From Paludibacter sp. (GTDB lineage Bacteria; Bacteroidota; Bacteroidia; Bacteroidales; Paludibacteraceae), in assembly GCA_027450045.1 (NCBI GenBank), contig DAIDKM010000011.1, forward strand, positions 1 to 54,296: a stretch of DNA of 54,296 nucleotides. The letters are read 5' to 3'. Of this stretch, positions 17,397-26,625 are shown one piece after another. Below the pieces are notes generated by a model that was given only the letters and a program-made list of their open reading frames with translations, was not told the DNA's origin and made no database searches. The position numbers were made by a program, and so were the translations under genes. Positions within the stretch are counted from its first letter, which is position 1; each line of letters opens with the position of its first letter.

Positions 17397-17416
17397 AGAC
17401 GTTGCATGCAACGTCT
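17397..17416. repeat. Palindromic repeat AGACGTTGC/GCAACGTCT (copy 2)
   Basis: A perfect 20-bp palindrome followed by CTAC. It is in opposite flank orientation to copy 1 (GTA before copy 1, CTAC after this one), so the two form an inverted pair around about 58 bases. Confidence 0.8.
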
Positions 17417-17759
17417 CTACAATCACCTGACATCGACGCCAATCCCATCTACGGCCATCTTGTTTGCGAGAATAGGAAAATAGCTGATTATTGTCTACAG
17501 AATTGCATGTTGAAAATAGTAAGGCCTTCACTCGGAGTGAAAGATGAATGCTCTAAACTAAGGGTAGTTTGTAACCACAGACACATTCAGAGGTTTCAGC
17601 ATCTAACTAGTTGAAAACCATACTGAGTTCCTGTCCAGGTTACGGCTATCGCCTAAAACTTAAACCAGCAAATTTAGACACTTGCACCATCAAGATTCAG
17701 TCAGTTTCTCCTATTTTTCAAAAAAATCAAACGATTGCAGCGGCTATCTCAATTTTTGC
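17417..17759. other. Gene-free stretch before the alpha-galactosidase
   Basis: No reading frame, RNA gene or further strong hairpin is visible. The sequence GGCTATCGCC near 17645 weakly echoes the 17256 hairpin arm. Confidence 0.4.
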
Positions 17760-17767
17760 TATCTTTG
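17760..17767 (+). promoter_or_regulatory. -7 element (TATCTTTG) for the alpha-galactosidase gene
   Basis: Perfect TAnnTTTG match with a TTG 22 bases upstream, slightly long spacing. The leader to the chosen ATG would be about 100 bases. Confidence 0.6.
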
Positions 17768-17873
17768 AAACCTGAAAACATGGTTTCATTTCTTTCCTTT
17801 GAAACGAGGATTCGATTGTAATCATATCGCTATCTACAAACTTCAATACTTTATTATCTCATTCGTAATTGCT

Positions 17874-19118
17874 ATGAAGAAATTAATTTTTACCTTTTTG
17901 CTGTTGACTGCTTTTACAGTGGCTTCTTTTGCGCAAAAGGATCGCTCGCTTGCCTTAACTCCACCCATGGGCTGGAATAGTTGGAACACGTTTGCTGCGA
18001 ACATCAACGAAAAAATGATCAAAGAAATGGCTGATGCCATGGTTTCGTCGGGGATGCGTGATGCAGGCTATAAATACCTGATTCTTGACGACTGCTGGTT
18101 AGCGCCTGAACGTGATTCTCTTCAAAATTTACAAGCCGATCCGAAAAAGTTTCCCGATGGCATGAAAGCGCTCGGCGATTATATTCATTCCAAAGGATTG
18201 AAATTCGGCATTTACAATTGTGCCGGAACCAAAACATGCGCCGGATTCCCGGGAACCCGCGGACACGAATACCAAGATGCCCTTAAATACGCGTCATGGG
18301 GTGTTGATTATTTGAAATATGACTGGTGCAACACCGAAGGCATCAACGCCAAAGAAGCCTACACCACCATGAGTAAAGCCTTAGCCGCTACGCATCGTCC
18401 CATTGTTTTCAGCATGTGCGAATGGGGGGACAACAAACCATGGCTGTGGGGTGCCCCGATTGCTGAGTTGTGGCGTGCCACGGGAGACATAGGTAAAGGT
18501 TGGGTAATTATACGTAAGCCAGGCACATCATGGTCTCCATTAGGCATCATGCAAATTATCAATTTAGATGCTCCTTTGCGTCAATACGCCGGCCCCGGGC
18601 ATTGGAACGATCCCGACATGCTCGAAGTGGGCAACGGCTTACCGGTGAATGAAGATCGCGCCCATTTCTCCATGTGGGCCATGCTTGCCGCTCCTTTGAT
18701 TGCAGGCAACGACTTACGCAACATGACCGAAGAAACAAAAGCGATTTTAACCAACAGAGGAGTCATTGCCGTTGATCAGGACTCATTGGGCGTTCAGGGA
18801 TTGCGATATGCAATAAACGATAGCGTTCAAACCTGGATGAAGCCCTTAGAAGGCGGCGATTGGGCTGTTTGCTTCTTAAACACCGCAGCCGAACCAAAAG
18901 CTGTTGCCTTTGACTGGAAAAACAACGTGGTGAAAGATTCTTTGTCGAACGCCAAGCTGAATGCAAATACACACCCTTATACGATTGTGAATTTATGGAC
19001 GAACAAAGCGATGGGAAATACCGACAAAGCGCTCAAAGCCACCGTACCTTCACACGATGTATTGATGATTTATTTATCAAAACAACAAAAAGCGATCGGG
19101 AAAAAGAAACATCGGTAG
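17874..19118 (+). CDS. Secreted GH27 alpha-galactosidase
   Basis: This 414-residue glycoside hydrolase of family GH27 removes terminal alpha-galactose from oligo- or polysaccharides. A signal peptide (MKKLIFTFLLLTAFTVASFA) is followed by the family opening LTPPMGWNSWNTF. The nucleophile is D150 in LKYDWCN and the acid/base is D205 in RATGDIGKGW. GPGHWNDPDMLEVGN is the conserved C-terminal barrel motif, followed by a beta-sandwich domain. An in-frame ATG at 17799 exists, but the 17874 start places the signal peptide at the N-terminus. No SusC/SusD pair is adjacent, so it is not part of a typical polysaccharide utilisation locus. Confidence 0.92.
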   Translation: MKKLIFTFLLLTAFTVASFAQKDRSLALTPPMGWNSWNTFAANINEKMIKEMADAMVSSGMRDAGYKYLILDDCWLAPERDSLQNLQADPKKFPDGMKALGDYIHSKGLKFGIYNCAGTKTCAGFPGTRGHEYQDALKYASWGVDYLKYDWCNTEGINAKEAYTTMSKALAATHRPIVFSMCEWGDNKPWLWGAPIAELWRATGDIGKGWVIIRKPGTSWSPLGIMQIINLDAPLRQYAGPGHWNDPDMLEVGNGLPVNEDRAHFSMWAMLAAPLIAGNDLRNMTEETKAILTNRGVIAVDQDSLGVQGLRYAINDSVQTWMKPLEGGDWAVCFLNTAAEPKAVAFDWKNNVVKDSLSNAKLNANTHPYTIVNLWTNKAMGNTDKALKATVPSHDVLMIYLSKQQKAIGKKKHR

Positions 19119-19158
19119 AAAGCAGACCATCTTCATCAAGATGTTCATCACTAAAAGG

Positions 19159-19192
19159 CTCCACGAATAAGAAACCATTCGCGGAGTTTTTT
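19159..19192 (+). terminator. Terminator of the alpha-galactosidase gene
   Basis: CTCCACGAAT (19159-19168) pairs with ATTCGCGGAG (19177-19186) with one mismatch, followed by six Ts. Confidence 0.8.
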
Positions 19193-19490
19193 GTATCTCT
19201 ATATTGGTCAAAAAAATGAATAACAGAGCGATGAATCCGCTGTCACCATCTCCCTTTTCACGGTTAAAAACCTTGAAATTGGAAGGAAAGCCGCTCATCT
19301 CGAAAATTGTTGCTACATTTGCACGACAATTACCATCATGTGGCATTTATGAAACGAGCATTAAATCAGGCTCAACCCCAAGATGCTGAAACGAGTTTAC
19401 GAGTTCAACGAGATATTGAAATAATAAACGCTTTCGAGTTAATATTTGCGAGTTCCATACATCCTTAGTGTAGAAAAATAAAACAACCGT
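19193..19490 (+). other. Intergenic stretch with a possible distant -7 element
   Basis: TACATTTG at 19314-19321 fits the -7 consensus, but no TTG lies at -33, and the leader to the DUF6242 gene would be about 165 bases. CGAGTT occurs four times between about 19391 and 19451. No gene is seen. Confidence 0.4.
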
Positions 19491-20822
19491 ATGAAAATAA
19501 TAAAGGGTCTATTCATTCCATTCGCTATTTTTGGTCTTTTACTTCTTCATTCTTGCCTGAGCACCACCACACCAACCTATTCGACAGATGGGCTTGTACT
19601 CTCCTTCTCGTTGAAAAGTGATAGTGTGCCTGCATTGGCAAAAGCAGTATTTACCATTGATGAAACTAACGGAACGATTTACAACGTTGATTCACTCCCT
19701 TACCATACCAATGTGAGACAAGCAATTCCGGTAGTGACGGCTTATTCAACCGCCCGGATGTATTTCAACGATAGCGTTTATACCGGATCGGATACCGTTG
19801 ATTTTACCCGCCCTGTAATTCTGAAAAACTATGCTCAAGACGGAATTACCATTCGTCAATACATTGTAAAAGTGAACGTTCATCAGGTAGATCCCGATTC
19901 CATCACATGGCAACAACGCTCGTATCCTTCCTATTCTTTTCAAACCATCGATCAAAAAGCCGTCTATTTCAACCAACAACTCATGTTGTATGTCAACGAC
20001 GGAACTCAAATGCACTTATATACCTCTGTAGATGGGAAAAGTTGGGCGGAGCAATCAATCGTCGGACTGCCGGCTACCGTAAATTTACAACAACTCGTAG
20101 TTTACAATAATACACTTTGCGTGGTAGAAAACGGGCAAACGCTTCTTCAATCGATGGATGGGATTAACTGGAGTGCGGTTACCGTGAACAGCACCTATCC
20201 GCTAACCACGTTAGTAAGCTCCATAGGGCAACAACTGATTGGTATTGAACAATCGGGGAGTAATTATTATCTCTGTTATTCAAACGACGGCCAGACCTGG
20301 ACAACCGGAGAGGCGTTAACCAACAATATGGCCAATTTCCCAATAAGCGATTTTGCGGCCACTTCCTATCAACCTACCGTTGGGAGCCCCAAAGTATTAG
20401 TTTTAGGTGGATACAATGCAGCCGGACAAATAGTCAATGCCACTTATAGCTACATGCTTGGAAGCAGTTGGGCTGATTTTTCTTCGGAAACCACGCTGAC
20501 CGCTTTCCCTGCCCGACGCGATGCTTCCGTAACGTGGTATGGCAGCAAAGTACTGTTGCTGGGAGGAAAACTGGCGTCAAACCAAGTGAAAGACGATACC
20601 TTATTGTGGTCAAGAAGTGATGGCTTGTTCTGGGATAAAGCCGACTCACTGACTATGATTCCAAAACCACTTCACTACACGCCTCGTTACAAACAATCCG
20701 TCGTGGTGGACAGCAACTATCGGATCTGGATTATTGGAGGAAAAGATGCAAACGACAACTTTTTGAAAGAAGTATGGGTGGGACGACTCAACAGTTTGGG
20801 CTTCGGGTTGGCACCTTTATAA
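19491..20822 (+). CDS. DUF6242-like lipoprotein with Asp-box/propeller repeats
   Basis: This 443-residue exported lipoprotein has a signal peptide with lipobox cysteine (LLLLHSC, C22) and an N-terminal beta-domain (about residues 30-135). A likely beta-propeller follows, with recurring S-x-DG-x-x-W motifs: SVDGKSWAE, SMDGINWSA, SNDGQTWTT and SRSDGLFWDK. VLGGYNAAG, LLGGKLASN and IIGGKDAND are Kelch-like. The layout matches DUF6242 proteins known mainly from Bacteroidales. Function is unknown; surface-exposed carbohydrate or protein binding is a guess from the propeller fold. It is a single gene with a terminator. Confidence 0.78.
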   Translation: MKIIKGLFIPFAIFGLLLLHSCLSTTTPTYSTDGLVLSFSLKSDSVPALAKAVFTIDETNGTIYNVDSLPYHTNVRQAIPVVTAYSTARMYFNDSVYTGSDTVDFTRPVILKNYAQDGITIRQYIVKVNVHQVDPDSITWQQRSYPSYSFQTIDQKAVYFNQQLMLYVNDGTQMHLYTSVDGKSWAEQSIVGLPATVNLQQLVVYNNTLCVVENGQTLLQSMDGINWSAVTVNSTYPLTTLVSSIGQQLIGIEQSGSNYYLCYSNDGQTWTTGEALTNNMANFPISDFAATSYQPTVGSPKVLVLGGYNAAGQIVNATYSYMLGSSWADFSSETTLTAFPARRDASVTWYGSKVLLLGGKLASNQVKDDTLLWSRSDGLFWDKADSLTMIPKPLHYTPRYKQSVVVDSNYRIWIIGGKDANDNFLKEVWVGRLNSLGFGLAPL

Positions 20823-20848
20823 TAAACTCAGCAATCGCGCTACATTCA

Positions 20849-20877
20849 CTGCTCTTTTATAGAGCAGTTTTTGTTTT
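20849..20877 (+). terminator. Terminator of the DUF6242-like gene
   Basis: CTGCTCT and AGAGCAG (20849-20855, 20861-20867) around TTTAT, followed by TTTTTGTTTT. Confidence 0.85.
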
Positions 20878-20885
20878 ATTTCGTC

Positions 20886-22106
20886 ATGATGTACTCATTA
20901 ACACCGCCAGTACAACTTCAGGGAATCATTGACCTGCCAACTTCCAAAAGCATCAGCAACCGAGCTTTGTTGCTATCGTCATTAGCAAACAACAGGCTGC
21001 CCCTTACGTGCGTTGCAATATGCGACGACACCCGCGTGATGCAAGCTGCGCTACAACATACCACCCAAATCATCGACATCGGAGCCGCCGGAACAGCCAT
21101 GCGTTTTTTAACGGCCTATTTTGCAACCCAAGATGGAACATGGACATTGACAGGAAGCGAGCGCATGAAGCAGCGTCCTATCAAACTATTAGTAGAAGCG
21201 CTCAACTCATTGGGAGCAGACATCCGTTATCTTGAAAAAGAGGGGTTTCCTCCATTGGAGATTTCAGGACAACCACTGCAAGGAGGAGAACTTCACCTGC
21301 AAGGAAATGTGAGCAGTCAATATATCTCCGCATTACTGATGATAGCGCCCACCATGCAACAAGGAATGACGCTTACGCTCGAAGGTACGGTGATCTCACG
21401 GCCTTACATCCGCATGACATTAAACATGATGGAAGCGTTTGGCGTGCAGGCAGCATGGAAGGATCAACGTATCATCGTAAAACCTCAACCCTATCACCCT
21501 TCTGCATTCGTAGTGGAATCCGATTGGTCGGCAGCATCGTATTGGTATGGTATGGCGGCATTAATACCAAACACCGAACTCACTTTACCCGGACTTCAAC
21601 AGAATAGCCTGCAGGGAGATTCGAAATGTGCGGAACTTTTTGCATCATTAGGCGTTACATCCCGCTTTTCACCGGAAGGAGTTGTTATCACCTCAACCGG
21701 TAACACCGTTTCGTTCTTTTCATACAATTTTGTCGATCAACCCGATTTGGCACAAACCGTCGTCGTTACCTGCTGTTTATTGGGTGTGCCCTTCCGTTTC
21801 GAAGGATTGCACAGTTTAACGATTAAAGAGACTGACCGCATCGCAGCTTTGATGAACGAATTAGTCAAAATAGGCTACCTGGTCAATAATCCCGAAGATG
21901 GAGTCTTGGAATGGAACGGAGAGCGCACATTCCCATCGACTCCCGCTGTCATTGACACCTACGACGACCATCGCATGGCTATGGCGTTTGCTATCGCATC
22001 ATTACGACATCCTGTCATCATTGCACATCCAGAAGTGGTAAGTAAATCGTATCCCACGTTTTGGGACGATTTGAAACAGGTTGGGTTTGTACTTGAAAAC
22101 AACTAA
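20886..22106 (+). CDS. aroA: 3-phosphoshikimate 1-carboxyvinyltransferase (EPSP synthase)
   Basis: This enzyme joins phosphoenolpyruvate to shikimate-3-phosphate in aromatic amino acid synthesis. It has about 406 residues with the substrate motif LPTSKSISNRALLL near the N-terminus, GAAGTAMRFL (the LxNxGTAxR-type PEP loop) and TIKETDRIAALMNEL plus TYDDHRMAMAF toward the C-terminus. The start at 20886 (MMYSLTPPVQL) is preferred over 20871, because that ATG lies in the preceding terminator's T-run. The next codon, also ATG, is an alternative. Confidence 0.93.
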   Translation: MMYSLTPPVQLQGIIDLPTSKSISNRALLLSSLANNRLPLTCVAICDDTRVMQAALQHTTQIIDIGAAGTAMRFLTAYFATQDGTWTLTGSERMKQRPIKLLVEALNSLGADIRYLEKEGFPPLEISGQPLQGGELHLQGNVSSQYISALLMIAPTMQQGMTLTLEGTVISRPYIRMTLNMMEAFGVQAAWKDQRIIVKPQPYHPSAFVVESDWSAASYWYGMAALIPNTELTLPGLQQNSLQGDSKCAELFASLGVTSRFSPEGVVITSTGNTVSFFSYNFVDQPDLAQTVVVTCCLLGVPFRFEGLHSLTIKETDRIAALMNELVKIGYLVNNPEDGVLEWNGERTFPSTPAVIDTYDDHRMAMAFAIASLRHPVIIAHPEVVSKSYPTFWDDLKQVGFVLENN

Positions 22107-22199
22107 AACTTCGTATGCTTTTTGGCAGGCAGACAGGCGAACGGACAAGGTGGTAAAGCCGTCATTTGAAGCGAAGGCTTTATCTAAAAAAAGGAAATG

Positions 22200-22230
22200 T
22201 TGCCGTAACAAAAAACAAACACTACTTTTG
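22200..22230 (+). promoter_or_regulatory. Promoter of the SpmA-SpmB fusion gene
   Basis: TTG (22200-22202), 20-base spacer and TACTTTTG (22223-22230) form a consensus promoter 36 bases before the ATG. Confidence 0.8.
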
Positions 22231-22265
22231 CAGCTTCGCTGACACATGCAAAGTAACCACTATCT

Positions 22266-23498
22266 ATGCTGAATTATATTTGGGTTGGTTTTTTCTTAGT
22301 TGCCTTTCTGGTTGCCGCCATTCAGTTTGCTTTCACAGGCGATTATGCCGTGTTTGAGCGCATTGTGAAAGCAACTTTCGACATGGCGAAGTTTTCAGTC
22401 ATGGACATTGCATTGCCTTTAGCCGGCGTGATGACACTTTGGCTGGGGTTGATGAATATTGGAGAACGCGCAGGCGCCATCCGTTTTTTATCCCGTATTG
22501 TGGCCCCGTTTTTTGAAAAATTGTTTCCCGAAATACCAAAAGGACATCCTGCCGGAGGCCAGTTAGTGATGAATTTCTCGGCCAATATGCTGGGCCTCGA
22601 CAACGCTGCGACGCCCATTGGCCTGAAAGCCATGCAAAGCCTGCAAGAATTAAATCCCAACAAAGAGACTGCCTCGAATGCTCAAATCATGTTTCTGGCA
22701 TTGAATACTGCCGGCTTGACGTTGTTGCCTATCTCCATCATGGCACAACGCGCTATTTTAGGGGCTGCCAATCCTACAGACATTCTTCTGCCCATTTTGA
22801 TAGCTACCTACGCATCGACCCTAACGGCCATTATCTATGTAGGCATCCGCCAACGCCTCAATTTGTGGAATCGCATCGTCGTTGGATGGTTAGGAGGTAT
22901 CTCGTTGGCCATCGGACTTATTGTCGTTGGGTTCTCGCATCTCTCGCCTCAAGAAATGACGATGGTATCGAGCGTTGTGGGAAATGTGTTGTTGATCTCC
23001 ATTATCGCCGCCTTTATGATAGGAGGCTTAATCAAAAAGATCAATGTTTACGAGGCATTTATTCAAGGCGCGAAGCAAGGATTTGAAACGGCATTAAAAA
23101 CGATACCCTATTTAGTCGGAATGTTGGTTGCCATCGGAGCTTTTCGAGCATCGGGGGCAATGGATATTTTAATCAATGGCATCGCATGGGTGTTTCATTC
23201 CATGAACATAAATACCGATTTTGTGGCAGCCTTGCCCAATGCGTTGATGAAACCTTTGAGTGGAAGCGGCGCTAAAGCGCTGATGGTGGAAACCATGAAA
23301 ACGTACGGACCTGATTCATTCCCCGGTCATCTCTCTTGTATTTTTCAAGGAGCTGCCGATACGACGTTTTATATTGTTGCGCTCTATTTTGGTTCTGTCG
23401 GAATAACCAAAACCCGCTATGCCATCTCAGCGGGGTTACTTGCCGACCTTGCCGGCGCCATCACAGCCATCATTGTAGCCTACCTGTTTTTCAAGTAA
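22266..23498 (+). CDS. SpmA-SpmB fusion, nucleoside-recognition (Gate) domain membrane protein
   Basis: This 410-residue polytopic inner-membrane protein holds two nucleoside-recognition (Gate) domains in tandem: an SpmA-like half (about residues 1-205, with NMLGLDNAATPIGLKAM) and an SpmB-like half (about 225-410, with GSGAKALMVETM and FQGAADTTFYI). In spore formers the two halves are separate proteins needed for spore core dehydration. Bacteroidota do not sporulate but often carry this fusion, so transport of a small molecule is likely and the substrate is unknown. It is a single gene with a clear promoter. Confidence 0.88.
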   Translation: MLNYIWVGFFLVAFLVAAIQFAFTGDYAVFERIVKATFDMAKFSVMDIALPLAGVMTLWLGLMNIGERAGAIRFLSRIVAPFFEKLFPEIPKGHPAGGQLVMNFSANMLGLDNAATPIGLKAMQSLQELNPNKETASNAQIMFLALNTAGLTLLPISIMAQRAILGAANPTDILLPILIATYASTLTAIIYVGIRQRLNLWNRIVVGWLGGISLAIGLIVVGFSHLSPQEMTMVSSVVGNVLLISIIAAFMIGGLIKKINVYEAFIQGAKQGFETALKTIPYLVGMLVAIGAFRASGAMDILINGIAWVFHSMNINTDFVAALPNALMKPLSGSGAKALMVETMKTYGPDSFPGHLSCIFQGAADTTFYIVALYFGSVGITKTRYAISAGLLADLAGAITAIIVAYLFFK

Positions 23499-23512
23499 AT
23501 ATATTTGCAACA

Positions 23513-23541
23513 ATGAATAGGAATGGATTTTAACCCATTCA
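23513..23541. repeat. REP-like hairpin, ATGAATAGGA...CCCATTCA type (copy 3)
   Basis: A diverged copy of the 13838 element: GAATGGATT and AACCCATTC arms. A related arm pair TTGGCT-AA-AGCCAA lies at 23617-23630. Confidence 0.55.
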
Positions 23542-23658
23542 CATGAAAGATATTTACACGAAACAACTTGAGTCAAAATAGGAATAGAGGAAAATAGAAA
23601 CCATCTGATTTATCATTTGGCTAAAGCCAATTTATACATAAAAAATTCTTGCTCCTCC

Positions 23659-23680
23659 AGATAAATCCGGAGGCAATTCA
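23659..23680. repeat. Dispersed AGATAAATCCGG element (copy 1)
   Basis: AGATAAATCCGG followed by AGGCAATTCA is also found at 27872-27893 with two base differences. Here CCTCC and GGAGG can form a small stem across it. Confidence 0.65.
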
Positions 23681-23825
23681 AAACCAAATTGTGATTATTG
23701 AAAAGCTATTGATATTTATTTTGCTCTAATTTATGAATGGCTTAGCGCATCATCTGTATCAAAATATATCGATAAAGAAGCTCTTACGATGAGAGTTTAT
23801 TTTGTTTCACTTAAATAGTTTTTTT

Positions 23826-25841
23826 ATGAGAAAAATGGAGAAGATGAAAGCGTCACCCTGCTTTCGACGATGGACACGAGCGCCTTATGCCGTGTTCAAC
23901 AGTTTACACATCACCGTTAAAATCGGTGTATTAGGTGCGGCTATGCTTACGGCAAGCAATCAACCCGTATTGTCGCAAGCATACCAAACAACAACCAATG
24001 ATCCTGCCATCCAGTTGAAAGAGGTACAGGTAAACAGTGATTTGCCCCCGAAAACACAACAATTGGTAAAAGTGGTGGCAGTGCTGACGCGTAAAGAAAT
24101 TGCGCAAGCGGCGGTACAAAACCTACAAGGACTGTTGCGTTATGTGCAAGGCATTGACTTGCGAACACGCGGAGCAGAAAATGTGCAAGCAGACATCAGC
24201 CTTCGCGGAGGCACTTTCGATCAAACCGCGATTCTTCTCAACGGAGTGAACCTCACCGATCCCCAAACAGGACACTTCAACTTAGACATTCCCATTGATT
24301 TTCATCTCATCGATCGCATCGAAATTCTCTATGGCCCGGGCGCATGGACAGCCGGCTCCATTGCTTTCAGCGGTGCGATCAACATCATCACGCGGCAGGT
24401 GTTTCCCACTTCACTGCATGCACAATTGTCAACGGGAGCGTACAACTATCAACAAGCCGATGCTTACGGCTATTTGAATAGTGGGAGATGGCGCGTCGCC
24501 GCAGGAGCTAATACTACTCAAAGCAGCGGCTATGCCTCCAATACCGATTTCAGAATTCTCAACGCCTACTCCAACATTCGGTTTCTCACCAACCATTCAG
24601 GACAATGGATGATGCAATTGGGAGCGCAAAGCAAAAACTTTGGTGCTAATAGTTTCTATTCACCCAGTTTTCCCAATCAATATGAAGAGACACGCACGTT
24701 GCTGGCTTCGCTTCAATATCAGAAACAGTGGCGGAATTGGCTGTTCACCGCCAACACATACTACCGGCGACATCACGACATGTTTACCCTTTTCCGTTAT
24801 CCAGATCAGGCGCCTTCGTGGTTTACAAGTCCAAATTATCACTTGACGGACATTTTTGGAGCATCGCTTCAAGCCTCCTACACTTGGATTGCAGGAACAA
24901 CATCACTCGCCGGCGACTTCCGCTCGGAGCACATTTTCAGTAACGCGCTGGGAACGCCGCTTCCTCAACCGGTGTATGATCCTTATTCCGGCAAAAAAGT
25001 TTTTACCTTAGGCGCGCTAAGGCAATATGGGTCATTTTCGCTGAAACAGCTGAAAACAATCAACAAGTGGACGCTCGGAGCCGGCATGTTGGGTAGTGGA
25101 AACAATGACTTCGGATTTCATGTCTATGCCGGAGGCAATGTCGATTACGCATTTACTCAGAATCTGACGCTCGGGTTTTGGCTTCATAACTCGTACCGGC
25201 TACCCACGTTTACCGATCTTTATTATAACAGTCCGACACAAATCAGTAATGCACAACTCAAACCCGAAGAGGCGTTCAACACGGATTTTCACCTGCTCTG
25301 GACTCCTTCTAACTGGACGGTGCGCGCAGCTTTTTTTCAACGTGACGGACATCGTATCATCGACTGGGTGCGATTGCCTTCCGACCCTGTATGGCATAGT
25401 CAGAACCTGACCAATGTGAAGTCGATGGGCACTGAATTGGCCGTCGATTATCGTCCGCAATTGAGCTGGTTGAAAACAGTGCACGTCGATTACACGTATC
25501 TGGATGTAACCAAAAACAGCAGTACGTATATTTCGTTATATGCAACCGATTATCTGCGGAACGAGGTAAGAATACGTCTCGCGAATCCCATTTGGAAATC
25601 ATTGAGCGCGGCATGGCAAGTAAGCTACAGCGATCGTGCCGGCACCTATCTCAATGCAACGAACAATCAGGAAACCACTTTCACGCCATATTGGTTGTGC
25701 GATCTGAAATTGATGTGGAACAAACCATCCTATCAACTGTTTGCCGAAGCCGACAACTTATTGAACACAACTTATTTCGATTTTGGCAATTTACCTCAGC
25801 CCGGACGGTGGGTCAAAATAGGACTGTCAGTAAAAATATAA
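23826..25841 (+). CDS. TonB-dependent outer-membrane receptor, small BtuB-like type
   Basis: About 671 residues form an N-terminal signal region (hydrophobic stretch near VLGAAMLTASNQPVLSQA), a plug domain (about residues 75-185, with LQGLLRYVQGIDLRTRG and IEILYGPGAWTAG) and a 22-strand barrel. The barrel ends in GRWVKIGLSVKI. There is no carboxypeptidase-like N-terminal extension and no SusD partner, so it resembles cobalamin or siderophore receptors rather than SusC. The ligand is unknown. The start is uncertain: 23826 (MRKMEKMKASP) is preferred, with 23802 also in frame. Confidence 0.85.
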   Translation: MRKMEKMKASPCFRRWTRAPYAVFNSLHITVKIGVLGAAMLTASNQPVLSQAYQTTTNDPAIQLKEVQVNSDLPPKTQQLVKVVAVLTRKEIAQAAVQNLQGLLRYVQGIDLRTRGAENVQADISLRGGTFDQTAILLNGVNLTDPQTGHFNLDIPIDFHLIDRIEILYGPGAWTAGSIAFSGAINIITRQVFPTSLHAQLSTGAYNYQQADAYGYLNSGRWRVAAGANTTQSSGYASNTDFRILNAYSNIRFLTNHSGQWMMQLGAQSKNFGANSFYSPSFPNQYEETRTLLASLQYQKQWRNWLFTANTYYRRHHDMFTLFRYPDQAPSWFTSPNYHLTDIFGASLQASYTWIAGTTSLAGDFRSEHIFSNALGTPLPQPVYDPYSGKKVFTLGALRQYGSFSLKQLKTINKWTLGAGMLGSGNNDFGFHVYAGGNVDYAFTQNLTLGFWLHNSYRLPTFTDLYYNSPTQISNAQLKPEEAFNTDFHLLWTPSNWTVRAAFFQRDGHRIIDWVRLPSDPVWHSQNLTNVKSMGTELAVDYRPQLSWLKTVHVDYTYLDVTKNSSTYISLYATDYLRNEVRIRLANPIWKSLSAAWQVSYSDRAGTYLNATNNQETTFTPYWLCDLKLMWNKPSYQLFAEADNLLNTTYFDFGNLPQPGRWVKIGLSVKI

Positions 25842-25871
25842 TGTTTTTAATGAATTAAAAACACAACCACG

Positions 25872-25904
25872 AAAAAGCCCTTCATAGTATAAGGGCTTTT
25901 TTTT
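25872..25904 (+). terminator. Terminator of the TonB receptor gene
   Basis: AAAAAGCCCTT (25872-25882) pairs with AAGGGCTTTTT (25891-25901) and runs into TTT; perfect 11-bp stem. Confidence 0.92.
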
Positions 25905-25911
25905 ATCTTTG
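25904..25911 (+). promoter_or_regulatory. -7 element (TATCTTTG) for the EamA gene
   Basis: Abuts the T-run of the preceding terminator, so the EamA transcript begins directly after the previous one ends. No TTG at -33. Confidence 0.55.
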
Positions 25912-25946
25912 TCGGATAAGAAAGAGAACAGATTACATCGCAAATA

Positions 25947-26384
25947 TTGAAACGAATGAAGGGTCTCAACACTTGGTGGTTTTTTGCCTTAGTAGCAGCT
26001 TTCTTTGCAGCGCTAACGGCCATCCTTGCCAAAATAGGCATTCGCGGCATTTCATCCGACTTAGCAACCGCGATCCGAACCGTTTTTATCCTGCTGATCG
26101 CTTGGGGCATTGTGTTTGCGCGTAATGAAAGCGAAGGCATCACCTTGTTAAGCAAAACAAACTGGATATTTTTGGGACTTTCCGGTGTAGCCACCGGTTT
26201 GTCATGGATTTTTTATTTCAAAGCACTCCAGATAGGGAAAGTATCGCAAGTGGCGCCGCTTGACAAGATGAGCGTTGCCATTGCCATCATTCTTTCAGCT
26301 ATTTTCCTGCAAGAAGTCATCACATGGAAAATTGCGCTGGGAGCGTCTCTTATCATCATTGGTACACTGGTGTTGATATTTTGA
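25947..26384 (+). CDS. EamA/DMT-family half-size transporter
   Basis: This 145-residue hydrophobic protein has about five membrane segments and one EamA domain. It ends in AIILSAIFLQEVITWKIALG, the typical second half of the EamA repeat. Full-size drug/metabolite transporters have two such domains, so this one probably works as a dimer. Substrate unknown. The start may instead be the ATG at 25956 (MKGLNTWWFF). It is transcribed apart from the TonB receptor. Confidence 0.8.
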   Translation: MKRMKGLNTWWFFALVAAFFAALTAILAKIGIRGISSDLATAIRTVFILLIAWGIVFARNESEGITLLSKTNWIFLGLSGVATGLSWIFYFKALQIGKVSQVAPLDKMSVAIAIILSAIFLQEVITWKIALGASLIIIGTLVLIF

Positions 26385-26591
26385 CGGTAACAAAACAATG
26401 AATTTGCAGCTTGGATAGTCTTTTGACAGAGATACACAACGAACTTTGCATCAGATTTCATTAGCAAAATAGCTCACTTTCAAATCTTCAAATTGACAGG
26501 TTTTTACACCTTTCATGCCTACTACTCTCCCACTCACGGCTAAAAAATCGCAAAACAAATGCTCAGACAACTCATCTTGTAAAAAGCATTG

Positions 26592-26599
26592 TAACTTTG
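26592..26599 (+). promoter_or_regulatory. -7 element (TAACTTTG) for the MFS gene
   Basis: Perfect TAnnTTTG match 27 bases before the chosen ATG; an upstream in-frame ATG would swallow it. Confidence 0.6.
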
Positions 26600-26625
26600 C
26601 AACATCAATTCCAGCACAAGCAACG

